Part shown: positions 51,407 through 59,990 of the stretch, one piece after another
Layout of the letters: every line of letters starts with the position of its first letter
How positions within the stretch are numbered: position 1 is the first letter of the stretch
Assembly (NCBI GenBank): GCA_017428385.1
Contig: JAFRQX010000001.1
Location: forward strand, 57,156 to 121,155
Source of the DNA: Clostridia bacterium
Lineage (GTDB): Bacteria; Bacillota; Clostridia; Christensenellales; Aristaeellaceae
Direction of reading: 5' to 3'
DNA length: 64,000 nucleotides
Translations under genes and position numbers: made by a program
Notes under the pieces: generated by a model
The model's database searches: none
Told to the model about the DNA's origin: nothing
What the model saw: only the letters and a program-made list of their open reading frames with translations

Positions 51407-52470
51407 AAACGCTCGATGATATCCTGAGAAAAGCATTGCAATATAACGGATCCGACGTGTTTGTTGTGCCCGGATCCCATATCATGACAAAATCACACGG
51501 CAAGATGATCCCGATCTCTGAAGAGAAGGCCTTGCCGAATGATATTGCTGTGCTGGTGGGAAGGGCATATGAACTGGCGCATCGCGAACAGGATACGCTC
51601 ATAAACGAGGGTGACGACGATTTTTCATTTGCCGTACGTGACCTGAGCCGTTTCCGCTGCAATACGTATCGTCAACGGGGATCCCTTGCGATGACCTGTC
51701 GTGTTGTCGCGTTCGGTGTTCCCGATCCGAAAACCTACAATATCCCCGATGTGGTTATGCGCCTGGCTGAACTGCGGAGCGGTATGGTTCTTGTAACGGG
51801 ACCTGCCGGCAACGGTAAAAGTACCACGCTGGCCTGCCTGGTAGACCAGATTAACGCGTCCCGCAGCGGCCATATCATCACCATTGAGGACCCTATCGAG
51901 TATCTGCATCCGCACAAGCAATGCATCGTCAGCCAGCGGGAAGTTCCCGGAGACGCGTCAAGCTTTGCACGTGCGCTGCGCGCGGCCCTGCGTCAGGCGC
52001 CGGACGTGATCATGCTCGGTGAGATGCGTGACATAGAGACTATATCCACTGCCATAACAGCGGCGGAAACCGGCCATCTGCTCCTGTCCTCCCTGCATAC
52101 GCTGGGTGCGGCAAAGACGATTGACCGCGTAATCGACGCATTCCCCGCCAACCAGCAGAACCAGATCCGGGCACAGCTTTCCATGGTGCTCCGCGCGGTG
52201 GTATCCCAGAGGCTGATCCTGACCAAGGATGGTACGCTTCATCCGGTATTTGAGGTTATGTGTGTCAATCCGGCTATCCAGAACCTGATTCGCGAAGGAA
52301 AGACGCATCAGATCGATAACGCGATCTTCGGCGGCGGCGCGGATATGCTGTCCATGGATACGGAACTGGCCAAGCTGCTCCGGGAGGGCAAGATTGATAA
52401 GGAACAGGCTTCCCTGTACGCTATTCATCCCGAGACGGTGGAACGCCAGGCACGGTTTATGAGGAACTGA
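51400..52470 (+). CDS. pilT: PilT-like type IV pilus / T2SS ATPase
   Basis: 356 residues. N-terminal PAS-like domain (about 1-100) then the secretion ATPase core: Walker A GPAGNGKSTT, Asp box ITIEDPIEYLH, Walker B VIMLGEMRDIET, His box LLLSSLHTLGAAKTID. Length and motif spacing are those of PilT rather than PilB/GspE; the CXXC zinc motif of PilB is absent. It is the only ATPase in the locus. The start is ATG 51400 with GGAGGA 10 bp upstream. Confidence 0.9.
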   Translation: MVETLDDILRKALQYNGSDVFVVPGSHIMTKSHGKMIPISEEKALPNDIAVLVGRAYELAHREQDTLINEGDDDFSFAVRDLSRFRCNTYRQRGSLAMTCRVVAFGVPDPKTYNIPDVVMRLAELRSGMVLVTGPAGNGKSTTLACLVDQINASRSGHIITIEDPIEYLHPHKQCIVSQREVPGDASSFARALRAALRQAPDVIMLGEMRDIETISTAITAAETGHLLLSSLHTLGAAKTIDRVIDAFPANQQNQIRAQLSMVLRAVVSQRLILTKDGTLHPVFEVMCVNPAIQNLIREGKTHQIDNAIFGGGADMLSMDTELAKLLREGKIDKEQASLYAIHPETVERQARFMRN

Positions 52471-52485
52471 CCAATCGAAAAACAG

Positions 52486-52515
52486 GCATCCGGTTTGATA
52501 CCGGATGCTTTTTTT
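52486..52515 (+). terminator. Terminator of the pilus operon
   Basis: GCATCCGGT (52486-52494), loop TTGAT, ACCGGATGC (52500-52508), then seven T. Confidence 0.95.
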
Positions 52516-52913
52516 GTGGGATAATCAGTATAGTTACACAGAGGTTACAAGAAAAACATTCAAAAATACAAAGCATGTAATTTACATATCGCCGAAATGT
52601 GTTATAATAGACGCAGAAAAAACGAGAACAGGCTTCCAAAAAACGAAAAAGAGTTACTTGAAACTGAAACATACAGAAGAAAAAGCGGTTGTTCTCTCCC
52701 GCAGGAGAGTTCCCTGCAGATCTTCCAAAGAAAAATGCATAAAGCAGAGAGAAGAAACGAAATGTTGTAACCAGACGATTTCGCAACACACTCCCTACAC
52801 GCAATCAGACACATATACAATATAAAAAGGCACCAGCTGGCTGATTCCCGGATCAATATCGATGATATGAATCCGGGACGGTACAGTATATGTGCCCGGA
52901 ACGAGGTGGAAAG
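52516..52913. other. Gap upstream of the GGDEF gene
   Basis: About 400 bp with no convincing coding ORF. It contains the promoter at 52581-52608 and a leader of about 300 nt. I see no known riboswitch in that leader. Confidence 0.6.
52581..52608 (+). promoter_or_regulatory. Promoter of the PBP1-GGDEF gene
   Basis: TTTACA (52581-52586), 16-bp spacer, TATAAT (52603-52608) with extended -10 TG at 52600-52601. Confidence 0.65.
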
Positions 52914-54842
52914 ATGATAGCCGGCAAAAGAAAGACCATCGGAGTCTTCCTTTGCAAAGCCTATACGGTTTTTGACAACGCAGTGTATCATGCCCTGGAG
53001 GAAGCAGCGCACAGGCTCAACTATGATGTAATCATATTCACGACGGTTGGTTTTTTCTCCAGCCAGAATGAATATGACAGCCAGGAACGGGGAATGTTCT
53101 CCTTTGCACCGATTGAACAGCTGGACGGGATCATTGTGGCGCCTGATACATACGAGATCGAAGGATTCAGGGACCAGCTTTATGAGGAGCTGAAAAGAAG
53201 GGCAAAATGCCCTGTTGTTTCAATCCGTCACCAGGAAGATGAATACGACTGTGTTTATACGGATGAAAACCTGGCGATCCGGCCTCTGATGAAGCATCTG
53301 CTGGAGGATCACGGGCTGAAGCGGGTGGCGTTCCTTGCCGGTTATGAAGGACATCCGGACGGGGAAAAGCGGCTGCAGGTTTACAAAGAGGAAATGGCCC
53401 TGCACGGCCTGAAGGTGGATGAGGAAAGAGATATTGCCCACGGGACCATGTGGCTGAACTGCGGAGATATGGCCTATGAAGCTTTTTTCTCTGATCCGGA
53501 TTGCCGCCCGGAGGCGGTGGTTTGCGCCAATGACTTTATGGCGATCGGCCTGATGCGGTCGCTGAAGAAAAACGGAATCAGGATTCCGGAGGACGTCATT
53601 GTCACCGGCTTTGACAATGTGCAGAATTTTGCGCTGAATGAGCCGATGCTGACGACTGTTGAACAGAATTTTGAAGAGATGGCCTCCAAAGCCATGGAAG
53701 AACTGGACCGGCAGATCCGCGGCGAATACGGGGAAAATGGGAAGAAAGAAATAAAGCGGATTGCCATCGGAGGACAGCTGGTCCTTGGAGAAAGCTGTGG
53801 CTGCGGCGGACGCGGGGAAGACTTCTACGTTAAAACCAGCATGGAGCGGGCTGAACTGGTGGACAGCATGAACTCCCGGGAAGTCAGCATGACTTACCTG
53901 ACGATCGAGCTGAACGCCTGCGATGACCTGAAGGATCTTCACCGTGTGCTGGTGAACAAGATGGATGATACCATGATGGTTCGGGACTATTACCTGTGCC
54001 TGTTTGAGAAAGGAAAGGATGTATACGGCGAGCCCGTTTTCGCGGAGGAACAGACGGAAAAAGCCTGCCTGGTTCACGTGATGCGGGACAGGCAGGATCA
54101 CGGGATGCCGATGATTACCTTCGACCGCTGCAAGCTTTTGCCGGAGATGGCAGAACGGGCCGACGAACCGCAGGTGCTTTATCTGGTTCTGCTCCACCAG
54201 AGAGAAAAGGCCTATGGCTATGCTCTTTTCCATTACCAGCCCGGAGAAGTGCCCACGAACTTTTTCCAGCACTGGAATATCATCCTGTCCGGCGCTCTGA
54301 GCAATATGCATAAGCGTGATGAGCTGAAAGTGCTTTATGAAGAAAGAAGACTGAGCAGCATTACGGACGTGATGACGCGGCTGCTGAACAGGCGGGGACT
54401 GGAGGAACAGCTTTCACCGATCTGGCAGCGGTTGTGTGCCATGGGAGAAAGTGCGGCTTTTATCAGCTTTGATATGGACCGGCTGAAGCAGATCAATGAT
54501 ACCTTTGGGCACCAGGCGGGGGATTACGCCATCCGCCTGACAGGAGACGCGATCCGCAGGGCGGCTCCGAAGGATGCTATTCTGGCCCGTATGGGCGGGG
54601 ATGAATTCCTGGCGGTGATGCCCCGGGCAGACGACATGGCAGCCAAACGGTTTATGAAAGATTTCCAGAAGCAGCTGAAAGCCCTGAACAAACAGGAAGA
54701 CAGGGCTTTCAATGTGGAGGCAAGCTGCGGTGCGGTGGTTATCCATATGAACGGCCTGTCCACCATTGAGGAGTGCATCCAGAGAAGCGACGAGGAATTG
54801 TACCGTCAGAAAGAAAAAAGGCACACCGAAAGAGATGAGTAA
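52914..54842 (+). CDS. Diguanylate cyclase with LacI-type sugar-sensor domain
   Basis: 642 residues from ATG 52914 (GAGGTGG upstream). Residues about 5-290 are a LacI/PBP1-like fold (TIGVFLCKAYTVFDNAVYHAL, LDGIIVAPDTYE, PEAVVCANDFMAIGLMRSLKKNG, VIVTGFDNV) with no DNA-binding helix-turn-helix and no signal peptide. A middle domain (about 300-470) follows. The GGDEF domain (about 485-635) has DVMTRLLNRRGLEEQL, FDMDRLKQINDTFGHQAGD and ARMGGDEF, so it should be active. I see no RxxD inhibitory site at the usual place. It likely makes c-di-GMP in response to an internal ligand, probably a sugar. Confidence 0.88.
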   Translation: MIAGKRKTIGVFLCKAYTVFDNAVYHALEEAAHRLNYDVIIFTTVGFFSSQNEYDSQERGMFSFAPIEQLDGIIVAPDTYEIEGFRDQLYEELKRRAKCPVVSIRHQEDEYDCVYTDENLAIRPLMKHLLEDHGLKRVAFLAGYEGHPDGEKRLQVYKEEMALHGLKVDEERDIAHGTMWLNCGDMAYEAFFSDPDCRPEAVVCANDFMAIGLMRSLKKNGIRIPEDVIVTGFDNVQNFALNEPMLTTVEQNFEEMASKAMEELDRQIRGEYGENGKKEIKRIAIGGQLVLGESCGCGGRGEDFYVKTSMERAELVDSMNSREVSMTYLTIELNACDDLKDLHRVLVNKMDDTMMVRDYYLCLFEKGKDVYGEPVFAEEQTEKACLVHVMRDRQDHGMPMITFDRCKLLPEMAERADEPQVLYLVLLHQREKAYGYALFHYQPGEVPTNFFQHWNIILSGALSNMHKRDELKVLYEERRLSSITDVMTRLLNRRGLEEQLSPIWQRLCAMGESAAFISFDMDRLKQINDTFGHQAGDYAIRLTGDAIRRAAPKDAILARMGGDEFLAVMPRADDMAAKRFMKDFQKQLKALNKQEDRAFNVEASCGAVVIHMNGLSTIEECIQRSDEELYRQKEKRHTERDE

Positions 54843-54863
54843 GATCCGGTGTGCAAAAAGCAA

Positions 54864-54900
54864 GGGGATCGGAACTTGTTCCGATCCCCATATTCTTTTA
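54864..54900. terminator. Bidirectional terminator between the GGDEF and GH13 genes
   Basis: GGGGATCGGAA (54864-54874), loop CTTG, TTCCGATCCCC (54879-54889), tail ATATTCTTTT on plus; on minus the tail is TTGCTTTTT. It serves two convergent genes. Confidence 0.9.
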
Positions 54901-54904
54901 CTGA

Positions 54905-56998
54905 TCAGTTTTCGCTGCCTTCAATTACCGCATTGCTCAGAACGATGGACGAGAACGGGGGAAGATTAAAGGTGAGCACGCCGTCTGTGACAATGCCCCA
55001 GACTTCATTGCTTGTCAGATGCCCATCCTGGGTGGTCTGGATACAGCAGCGGAAGGTTTCTCCTTCCGGCGCTCCGGCATCCCGGACATGGAGCCTAAAG
55101 TCCGTCAGGTTGCCAGTGTTGTTTACAGCGATGACGCAGCGGGAATCACTGTTGAAACGGGCGTAGGCGATCCGGCCGTAATCCGCCAGAAGCGGTTTGA
55201 TTGAACCGGTCTTCAGCACGGGAAGGGTACGGCGCAGATGGATCAGGTCCCGGTGGAGATCGATGAGCTCCTGGTCTTCATGTCCCCAGGGATAAGTCCG
55301 GCGGTTATCCGGATCAGTCCAGCCTACCTGACCAGCTTCATCAGCGTAGTAGATGGTGGGGGCGCCGGGCCAGGTCATCTGGATCGTGACGGCCTCCCGG
55401 AAGACCCCCTTGTTGATGCCGGCGGAAGCGGCACCGGAACCCAGTGTAGTAATCCGGCCGATCATCCGGTTGGTACGGGTCAGGAAGCGGGAGTGATCAT
55501 GGTTGGAGAGCTCGTTCATCGCGCACATGAGGGAAGGATATTTGAATCGGGACATCTTGTCCGCCATGATTCCGAAGAAAGCAGAGCCATTCTGGTACAG
55601 ATCATCCCGGTAGGAGTCGGAATGCTTTTCCATGCCGGTGAGGAACCAGGTTACCGGTTCCATAAAGGCATCATAATTCATGATGCTGTCCCATTCACGG
55701 CCGTTCAGCCAGGCGGTGGGATCACCGTAATGCTCCGCCACGATCAGCGCGTTGGGATTGACGGCTTTGACACGGGCACGGAAGTTCTGCCAGAATTTGT
55801 GGTTGAAGTCAGTGCTGTGGCCCAGGTCTGCGGCAACGTCCAGACGCCAGCCGTCGATGCAATAGGGCGGAGAAAGCCATTTTTCGGCGATTTTATACAC
55901 TTCTTCACACAGGTTGGGAGAATCTTCATAATTCAGCTTAGGCAGGGTAGAATAGCCCCACCAGCCCTCATACATGGGGGTTCTTCCGTTGCCGGAATCG
56001 TTGAAGTGGAAATAGGAACGATAGGGACTGTGGATACTCTGATAAGCACCGGGCTGGAAACCGGCCTTTCCGAGATAAATCCCTTCATGATCCATCCACT
56101 TATTGAAAGAACCGCAGTGGTTGAAGACACCGTCCAGGATAATCTTCATTCCCCGGCGGTGGAGTTCCTGGCAGAGCGTGGCGAAGAGGTGATCGCTCTT
56201 TTCCAGGTTTTCCTCACTGGTGACGCGGCGGATATATTTCGGCGCATATCCGTTATGCTTTTCCCAGGACTGCATAACATGATCCATATCATCGGTAATT
56301 ACACCGAAGTGGGGATCGATATGCTCATAGTCCTGACAATCGTATTTATGGCTGGAGGGGGAAACAAAGACCGGGTTGAGATAAAGGACCTCGATCCCCA
56401 GATTCTGCAGATAATCCAGCTTATCCAGAATGCCCTGGAGATCGCCGCCGTAGAAGCAGCGGATATCCGTATCGCCAGGCAAGGCATCCCAGTCATCGAT
56501 GTGCTTGGAGTGGCCTACGGTGTAATAGTATTCATTGTCCACTACATCGTTGGATGGATCTCCGTTGCAGAAGCGATCCGGGAAGATCTGGTACTGAACG
56601 GCGCCCTTGGCCCAGTCAGGGACGTGGAATCCGGGAATGAAGCGGAAAGCATAGGCCGGGTTGTAATCCGGGATATGATGCTCATCAGCGCGGACACCGC
56701 TTTTATCATATGCGATTTTGGCACCATCTGGGCATTCAATCAGGAAACGGTAGATAACTTCGTTCTCGTTGCAGATTATACCGGCTTCATAATAATCAAA
56801 AAAGTCATCACTTTTGATCTTGTACATCATTGTGCCGACCGTGATGGACTCAAAAAGCAGAATAACACGCTCCGCACTGTCCCTGGCGACCCGCAGACGG
56901 ATCCGGACAGTATCCCCGCAATCCGGTTCCGAAGGAAAGCGGTAGTCCGGGGACTCGTCGCTGAAGACGGCGGAAAGAATAGAATGACTGACAGCCAT
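54905..56998 (-). CDS. GH13 alpha-glycosidase (neopullulanase/cyclomaltodextrinase-like)
   Basis: 697 residues, no signal peptide. An N-terminal CBM34-like beta domain (about 1-125) precedes the GH13 barrel. AVQYQIFPDRFCNGD is the conserved barrel start. The catalytic residues are visible: Asp in GWRLDVA (about 383), Glu in LIVAEHYGD (about 419) and the NHD of MNELSNHDHSR (about 500). A C-terminal beta domain completes the usual layout. Family role: hydrolysis of alpha-1,4 (and some 1,6) links in cyclodextrins, pullulan or maltodextrins in the cytoplasm. It has its own promoter, ribosome binding site AGGAGG and terminator. Confidence 0.92.
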   Translation of the reverse strand: MAVSHSILSAVFSDESPDYRFPSEPDCGDTVRIRLRVARDSAERVILLFESITVGTMMYKIKSDDFFDYYEAGIICNENEVIYRFLIECPDGAKIAYDKSGVRADEHHIPDYNPAYAFRFIPGFHVPDWAKGAVQYQIFPDRFCNGDPSNDVVDNEYYYTVGHSKHIDDWDALPGDTDIRCFYGGDLQGILDKLDYLQNLGIEVLYLNPVFVSPSSHKYDCQDYEHIDPHFGVITDDMDHVMQSWEKHNGYAPKYIRRVTSEENLEKSDHLFATLCQELHRRGMKIILDGVFNHCGSFNKWMDHEGIYLGKAGFQPGAYQSIHSPYRSYFHFNDSGNGRTPMYEGWWGYSTLPKLNYEDSPNLCEEVYKIAEKWLSPPYCIDGWRLDVAADLGHSTDFNHKFWQNFRARVKAVNPNALIVAEHYGDPTAWLNGREWDSIMNYDAFMEPVTWFLTGMEKHSDSYRDDLYQNGSAFFGIMADKMSRFKYPSLMCAMNELSNHDHSRFLTRTNRMIGRITTLGSGAASAGINKGVFREAVTIQMTWPGAPTIYYADEAGQVGWTDPDNRRTYPWGHEDQELIDLHRDLIHLRRTLPVLKTGSIKPLLADYGRIAYARFNSDSRCVIAVNNTGNLTDFRLHVRDAGAPEGETFRCCIQTTQDGHLTSNEVWGIVTDGVLTFNLPPFSSIVLSNAVIEGSEN

Positions 56999-57031
56999 GA
57001 AAAACCTCCTGAAAGTTCAATCAACCTTTAT

Positions 57032-57060
57032 ATTATAACCAAAAGAGGGAACGGTTACAA
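57032..57060 (-). promoter_or_regulatory. Promoter of the GH13 gene
   Basis: On the minus strand TTGTAA (57055-57060), 17-bp spacer, TATAAT (57032-57037). Leader about 30 nt. Confidence 0.75.
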
Positions 57061-57102
57061 GAAAACAGAGAAGGATATTACATGCAAAGGTGCAAAAAAA
57101 CG

Positions 57103-57131
57103 TTGACAGTGCAAAAACATTGTGATATTAT
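57103..57131 (+). promoter_or_regulatory. Promoter of tRNA-Arg
   Basis: TTGACA (57103-57108), 17-bp spacer, TATTAT (57126-57131). Start would be near 57138, just ahead of the tRNA. Confidence 0.7.
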
Positions 57132-57156
57132 ACTTTAGCTGTCACGGACAGCATGT

Positions 57157-57233
57157 GGGCTCGTAGCTCAGCTGGATAGAGTGTTTGACTACGAATCAAA
57201 AGGTCGTGGGTTCGAATCCCGCCGGGCTCACCA
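57157..57233 (+). tRNA. tRNA-Arg (anticodon ACG), CCA encoded
   Basis: A 77-nt cloverleaf: acceptor strand GGGCTCG pairs with CGGGCTC (two G-U pairs), D-arm GCTCAGCTGGATAGAGT, anticodon arm TTTGACTACGAATCAAA with loop CTACGAA giving ACG, T-arm GTGGGTTCGAATCCCGC, then A and CCA. The ACG wobble A is normally deaminated to inosine by TadA to read CGU, CGC and CGA. Its 3' end borders the integrated element. Confidence 0.95.
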
Positions 57234-57239
57234 AACGGA

Positions 57240-57267
57240 GAGACTTCGAAAGAAGCCTCTTTTCTTT
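57240..57267 (+). terminator. Terminator after tRNA-Arg
   Basis: GAGACTTC-GAAA-GAAGCCTC (57240-57259) with one mismatch, followed by TTTTCTTT. It falls on the element side of the junction. Confidence 0.65.
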
Positions 57268-57504
57268 ATTTCACAAAGGGTTTCAGCGGTTTTCTGCGTT
57301 TTCCTGTTTTGACCATTTTCGACAAGTGTGACGATTTTTTCGGACACAATAGCACCCAATATAACGCTGTTTTACAGGGTGTAAGTGGTCAAACGGGGGT
57401 CAGAATTTTGCTGGTAAATCAACGTTTCCAGCCGTTTTACTGAAGGCACAAGTGGTCAAGCAGTACTAAACGAACGATACAAATTGATTGTTTCACAAGG
57501 TGCG

Positions 57505-57538
57505 AAAAACCCGCTTTCCGTTGGAGGAAAACGGGTTT
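57505..57538 (-). terminator. Terminator of the integrase gene
   Basis: On the minus strand AACCCGTTTTCC pairs with GGAAAGCGGGTT with one mismatch, then a T5 tail. Confidence 0.7.
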
Positions 57539-57555
57539 AGCGCTTTTATGCAGCT

Positions 57556-58692
57556 TTAAGCGAGAAAGCGGGCCTTGGTGAAATCGTTCAATATGGATGC
57601 ACCTTCCTGCTCTTTCTCAGTTGTCAGTTTTGCATAGACCTTCATGATCATGCTTGCGTCGGTATGGCCCATCCAATACTGCAGGGTCTTGATCGGAATA
57701 CCGGCTTCGTAGCATATGGTGCAGAAGGTCACACGGAAATCGTGGCAGCGGATATGAACATCCTGCCAGGGTGGCAAGGGCAATCCCTGTTTCAGAAGTG
57801 CCTTATGCTCTTTCGTCTTTCCGTACCATCGGGCAGGGCAGCCGTTCAGCTTCTTTTCCAGGAAGGTCAGATAGGATTCATACTTCCGGTTGAAAGACGT
57901 CAGGGACAGCATGGATCCATTCTGCTTTGTGCACAGTAGTCCGTGATGGAATCTTAGGGCTTTTTCAAGGCATTCATTCAAGGGGATGGTGCGCTGGGCT
58001 GCCTTTGTTTTTCCTTTTGTAATGGTAGCCTGATTCCCCTCTGAAAAGGATGCCGCGCCGCGGACTGTAATGGTCTTCTTTACGAAGTCCACATCCCGGT
58101 CCACGTCCAGGTTGATCACTTCACCTCTCCGCAGTCCGGCAAAGAGCATGACCATGGCACACAGGCCGAAATCATGTTCCGAAAAGGTCGATACGATCAG
58201 ATCTTGTTCCCATCTTTCCAGGCATCTGTGGCCGCCGGATGTTCCTTTCGGTGGTTGAGCCAGTTCAGCGGGGCTCCGGATGATGACACCATCTTGCACA
58301 GCTGCCCGGAATATGGCCCGGATTGTACCGCAGAATTTGGAAATGTAGCTGGCTGATTTGCCGCTCAAAGTGTTGTAGAGACGCTGGATATCCGTCGCAT
58401 TGATCGAACGGACTGTAGTTTTCTTGATGGTATCGGCAGCATATTCAATCATTTTTTTGTATTGCTGCTTCATCTTCGCGTTGCATTCTGTGCGGTAAAC
58501 TTCTAGCCATTCCAGTCCGTAATCCCGGAAAGGGATTTGCTCATAATCCGGATCGTATCCCTGGGTGCAGTCCTTGATGTATGCATCCCGCTTTTTCAGG
58601 GCTTCTGCGGGGGTTTTTCCATAGAAGTTCCTGCCGTTGTATTTGCACGTATAACGGCCGTCTTTTCTGGCTATCAGTGATTGTCGGGGCAT
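57556..58692 (-). CDS. int: Tyrosine-type site-specific integrase
   Basis: 378 residues: N-terminal arm-binding-like domain (about 1-45), core-binding SAM-like domain (about 50-145), catalytic domain (about 160-370). Catalytic residues are visible: Arg in AGLRRGEVI (about 188), Lys near 228-230 (TKGKTK), HxxR in HDFRVTFC (317-320), His in MGHTDASM (about 343) and nucleophile Tyr in KVYAKL (about 353). It is placed 322 bp from the 3' end of tRNA-Arg and points toward it, the usual layout of tRNA-integrated elements. AAGGAGG precedes the start. Confidence 0.95.
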   Translation of the reverse strand: MPRQSLIARKDGRYTCKYNGRNFYGKTPAEALKKRDAYIKDCTQGYDPDYEQIPFRDYGLEWLEVYRTECNAKMKQQYKKMIEYAADTIKKTTVRSINATDIQRLYNTLSGKSASYISKFCGTIRAIFRAAVQDGVIIRSPAELAQPPKGTSGGHRCLERWEQDLIVSTFSEHDFGLCAMVMLFAGLRRGEVINLDVDRDVDFVKKTITVRGAASFSEGNQATITKGKTKAAQRTIPLNECLEKALRFHHGLLCTKQNGSMLSLTSFNRKYESYLTFLEKKLNGCPARWYGKTKEHKALLKQGLPLPPWQDVHIRCHDFRVTFCTICYEAGIPIKTLQYWMGHTDASMIMKVYAKLTTEKEQEGASILNDFTKARFLA

Positions 58693-58837
58693 GTACTTTT
58701 CCTCCTTAATACATCCCCCAATTAGTCAAACCGTTCCAGTTTTCAAGGTACAATGGGCAGAATAGATGATCTGCTCCACGTCTATATTATACAATAAAAA
58801 CGGTTCTTTTTTGAGGGATGTAACAGACTTGTAAGAC

Positions 58838-59155
58838 TTATTTTTCAATGGTTTCAGAGGATTCAATGTGCTTTTCGGTGTACTGCTTTTCGATCCATTT
58901 TGCCAGTCCATCCCGACTGACAAGCACACGTCGTCCAATGCTAAAGGAGGGGAAATCCGGATGCTGGGATAGCTCGTATGCAGTTGCGCGCGAAACGCCG
59001 AGTTCTCTTCCCATTTCCTCCACGGTCATTACCATCCGGGGTTGAGAAGGCATAGGGGATGCTGCCGCTTCCGGAGGCGTATTAACAACGGTCTGTTTAC
59101 GTTTCCTGGTTGCGAGCCTTTCGGCGATGTTATAGCTTCCGCTCTGCTCCTTCAT
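58838..59155 (-). CDS. xis: Excisionase-type helix-turn-helix protein (Xis-like)
   Basis: 105 residues. After a basic, low-complexity N terminus (about 1-40) comes a MerR/excisionase-like winged helix: MVMTVEEMGRELGVSRATAY, FPSFSIGRRVLVSRDGLAKW. These are the standard blocks of small excisionase-family proteins. AGGAGG is upstream. It lies 145 bp from the integrase gene on the same strand. Likely role: direct integrase toward excision. Confidence 0.85.
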   Translation of the reverse strand: MKEQSGSYNIAERLATRKRKQTVVNTPPEAAASPMPSQPRMVMTVEEMGRELGVSRATAYELSQHPDFPSFSIGRRVLVSRDGLAKWIEKQYTEKHIESSETIEK

Positions 59156-59306
59156 CCTGTACCTCCTGGTGTATGGTTCTTCTCGTGGGTTTGAATAAAA
59201 ACAGCTGTTTTTCTATTGATGGAGGAATACAGGATATCCTCCCAAGTGGTAAGAGCAGAAAAAGAGAGAAAAAATATCCTTCCGTTTGGAAAAAATTATT
59301 GTTTTA

Positions 59307-59990
59307 TCAGGTGTGGGTTATCTTTTCTCTGATCATCTTTTCGATCTTTCGAGTATCCTTTATGATTTGCCCGTAGGATACCTTCCAGATGCTGGCCAGG
59401 TCCGTATATGTGGTCCGTTCCGCTCCGCCGCCTGCGCGCTGCAACATTGCCTGATATACGGCTTTCAGGCGGGGCGAAAGGCCGGCTTCGATCTCGCGGA
59501 GAATACAGATTGTTTCCGGAAGATCTGTCCCGAAGGGGTCTTCCGATGGAACGGCAAGGAAGTCTTTCTTTTCTGTACCGCTGTCGCTGTCCTCGGCCTG
59601 GAGGTCATCGATGCGCATGTGATACCGTTCTTCTTCAATCTGCTCCAGGTAATAGCGGATATCGTCATTGGAAGGGCTGTATCCATAGGCTTCCTCGAAT
59701 TCATGGATGTATTCCTGTTTCTTTGCTTCCCGCCATGCTTTCTGTTCTTTTGTGTAGGGTTTGCGCATGGCATTGATGTTCCTGTGGATTTCTCTGTCTG
59801 CCTGCCTGTGGTATTCCCGGAAGAAGTCCATGTCTGTGATGGTTTCGCCTGTTACCGGATCTGTGTCTCCGATACGGACTGTGCAGGCGGAAGGTGTGTT
59901 TCTGTCATCTGTCACAAAGCGGAAGATGATCTGGTTTCTGTCTTTGCCGTTGGTGAAGTGGGTTTCGTTGCAGGGGATGGATCTTTTCAT
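59307..59990 (-). CDS. Sigma-like / HTH regulatory protein of the mobile element
   Basis: 227 residues from ATG at 59990 (GAAAGAAGGA upstream). The N-terminal part is unremarkable. A charged helical middle contains KEQKAWREAKKQEYIHEFEE, and the last 60 residues have LSPRLKAVYQAMLQRAGG and TTYTDLASIWKVSYGQIIKD, which reads as a sigma-70 region-4-like helix-turn-helix. Proteins of this build occur in clostridial conjugative elements as regulators. I do not recognise a named family with certainty. Confidence 0.6.
   Translation of the reverse strand: MKRSIPCNETHFTNGKDRNQIIFRFVTDDRNTPSACTVRIGDTDPVTGETITDMDFFREYHRQADREIHRNINAMRKPYTKEQKAWREAKKQEYIHEFEEAYGYSPSNDDIRYYLEQIEEERYHMRIDDLQAEDSDSGTEKKDFLAVPSEDPFGTDLPETICILREIEAGLSPRLKAVYQAMLQRAGGGAERTTYTDLASIWKVSYGQIIKDTRKIEKMIREKITHT

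Larger units (their letters stand above)
57234..57555. other. Probable attachment-site region between tRNA-Arg and the integrase
   Basis: No gene. It contains the tRNA terminator, the integrase terminator, two exact copies of AAGTGGTCAA (57383-57392 and 57450-57459) and an inverted TTGACCA (57309-57315). Such short repeats next to a tyrosine integrase are typical of arm-type binding sites. The crossover core should lie in or just after the tRNA 3' end, but its second copy is outside the window. Confidence 0.55.

Noticed and set aside
55238..57106. 622-codon open frame on the plus strand opposite the GH13 gene
   Set aside because: The minus strand encodes a complete GH13 enzyme with promoter, ribosome binding site and catalytic residues; the plus frame has no domain and runs into the promoter.
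58726..58938. 70-codon minus-strand frame between int and xis
   Set aside because: It overlaps the 3' end of xis out of frame, has no ribosome binding site and low-complexity content.
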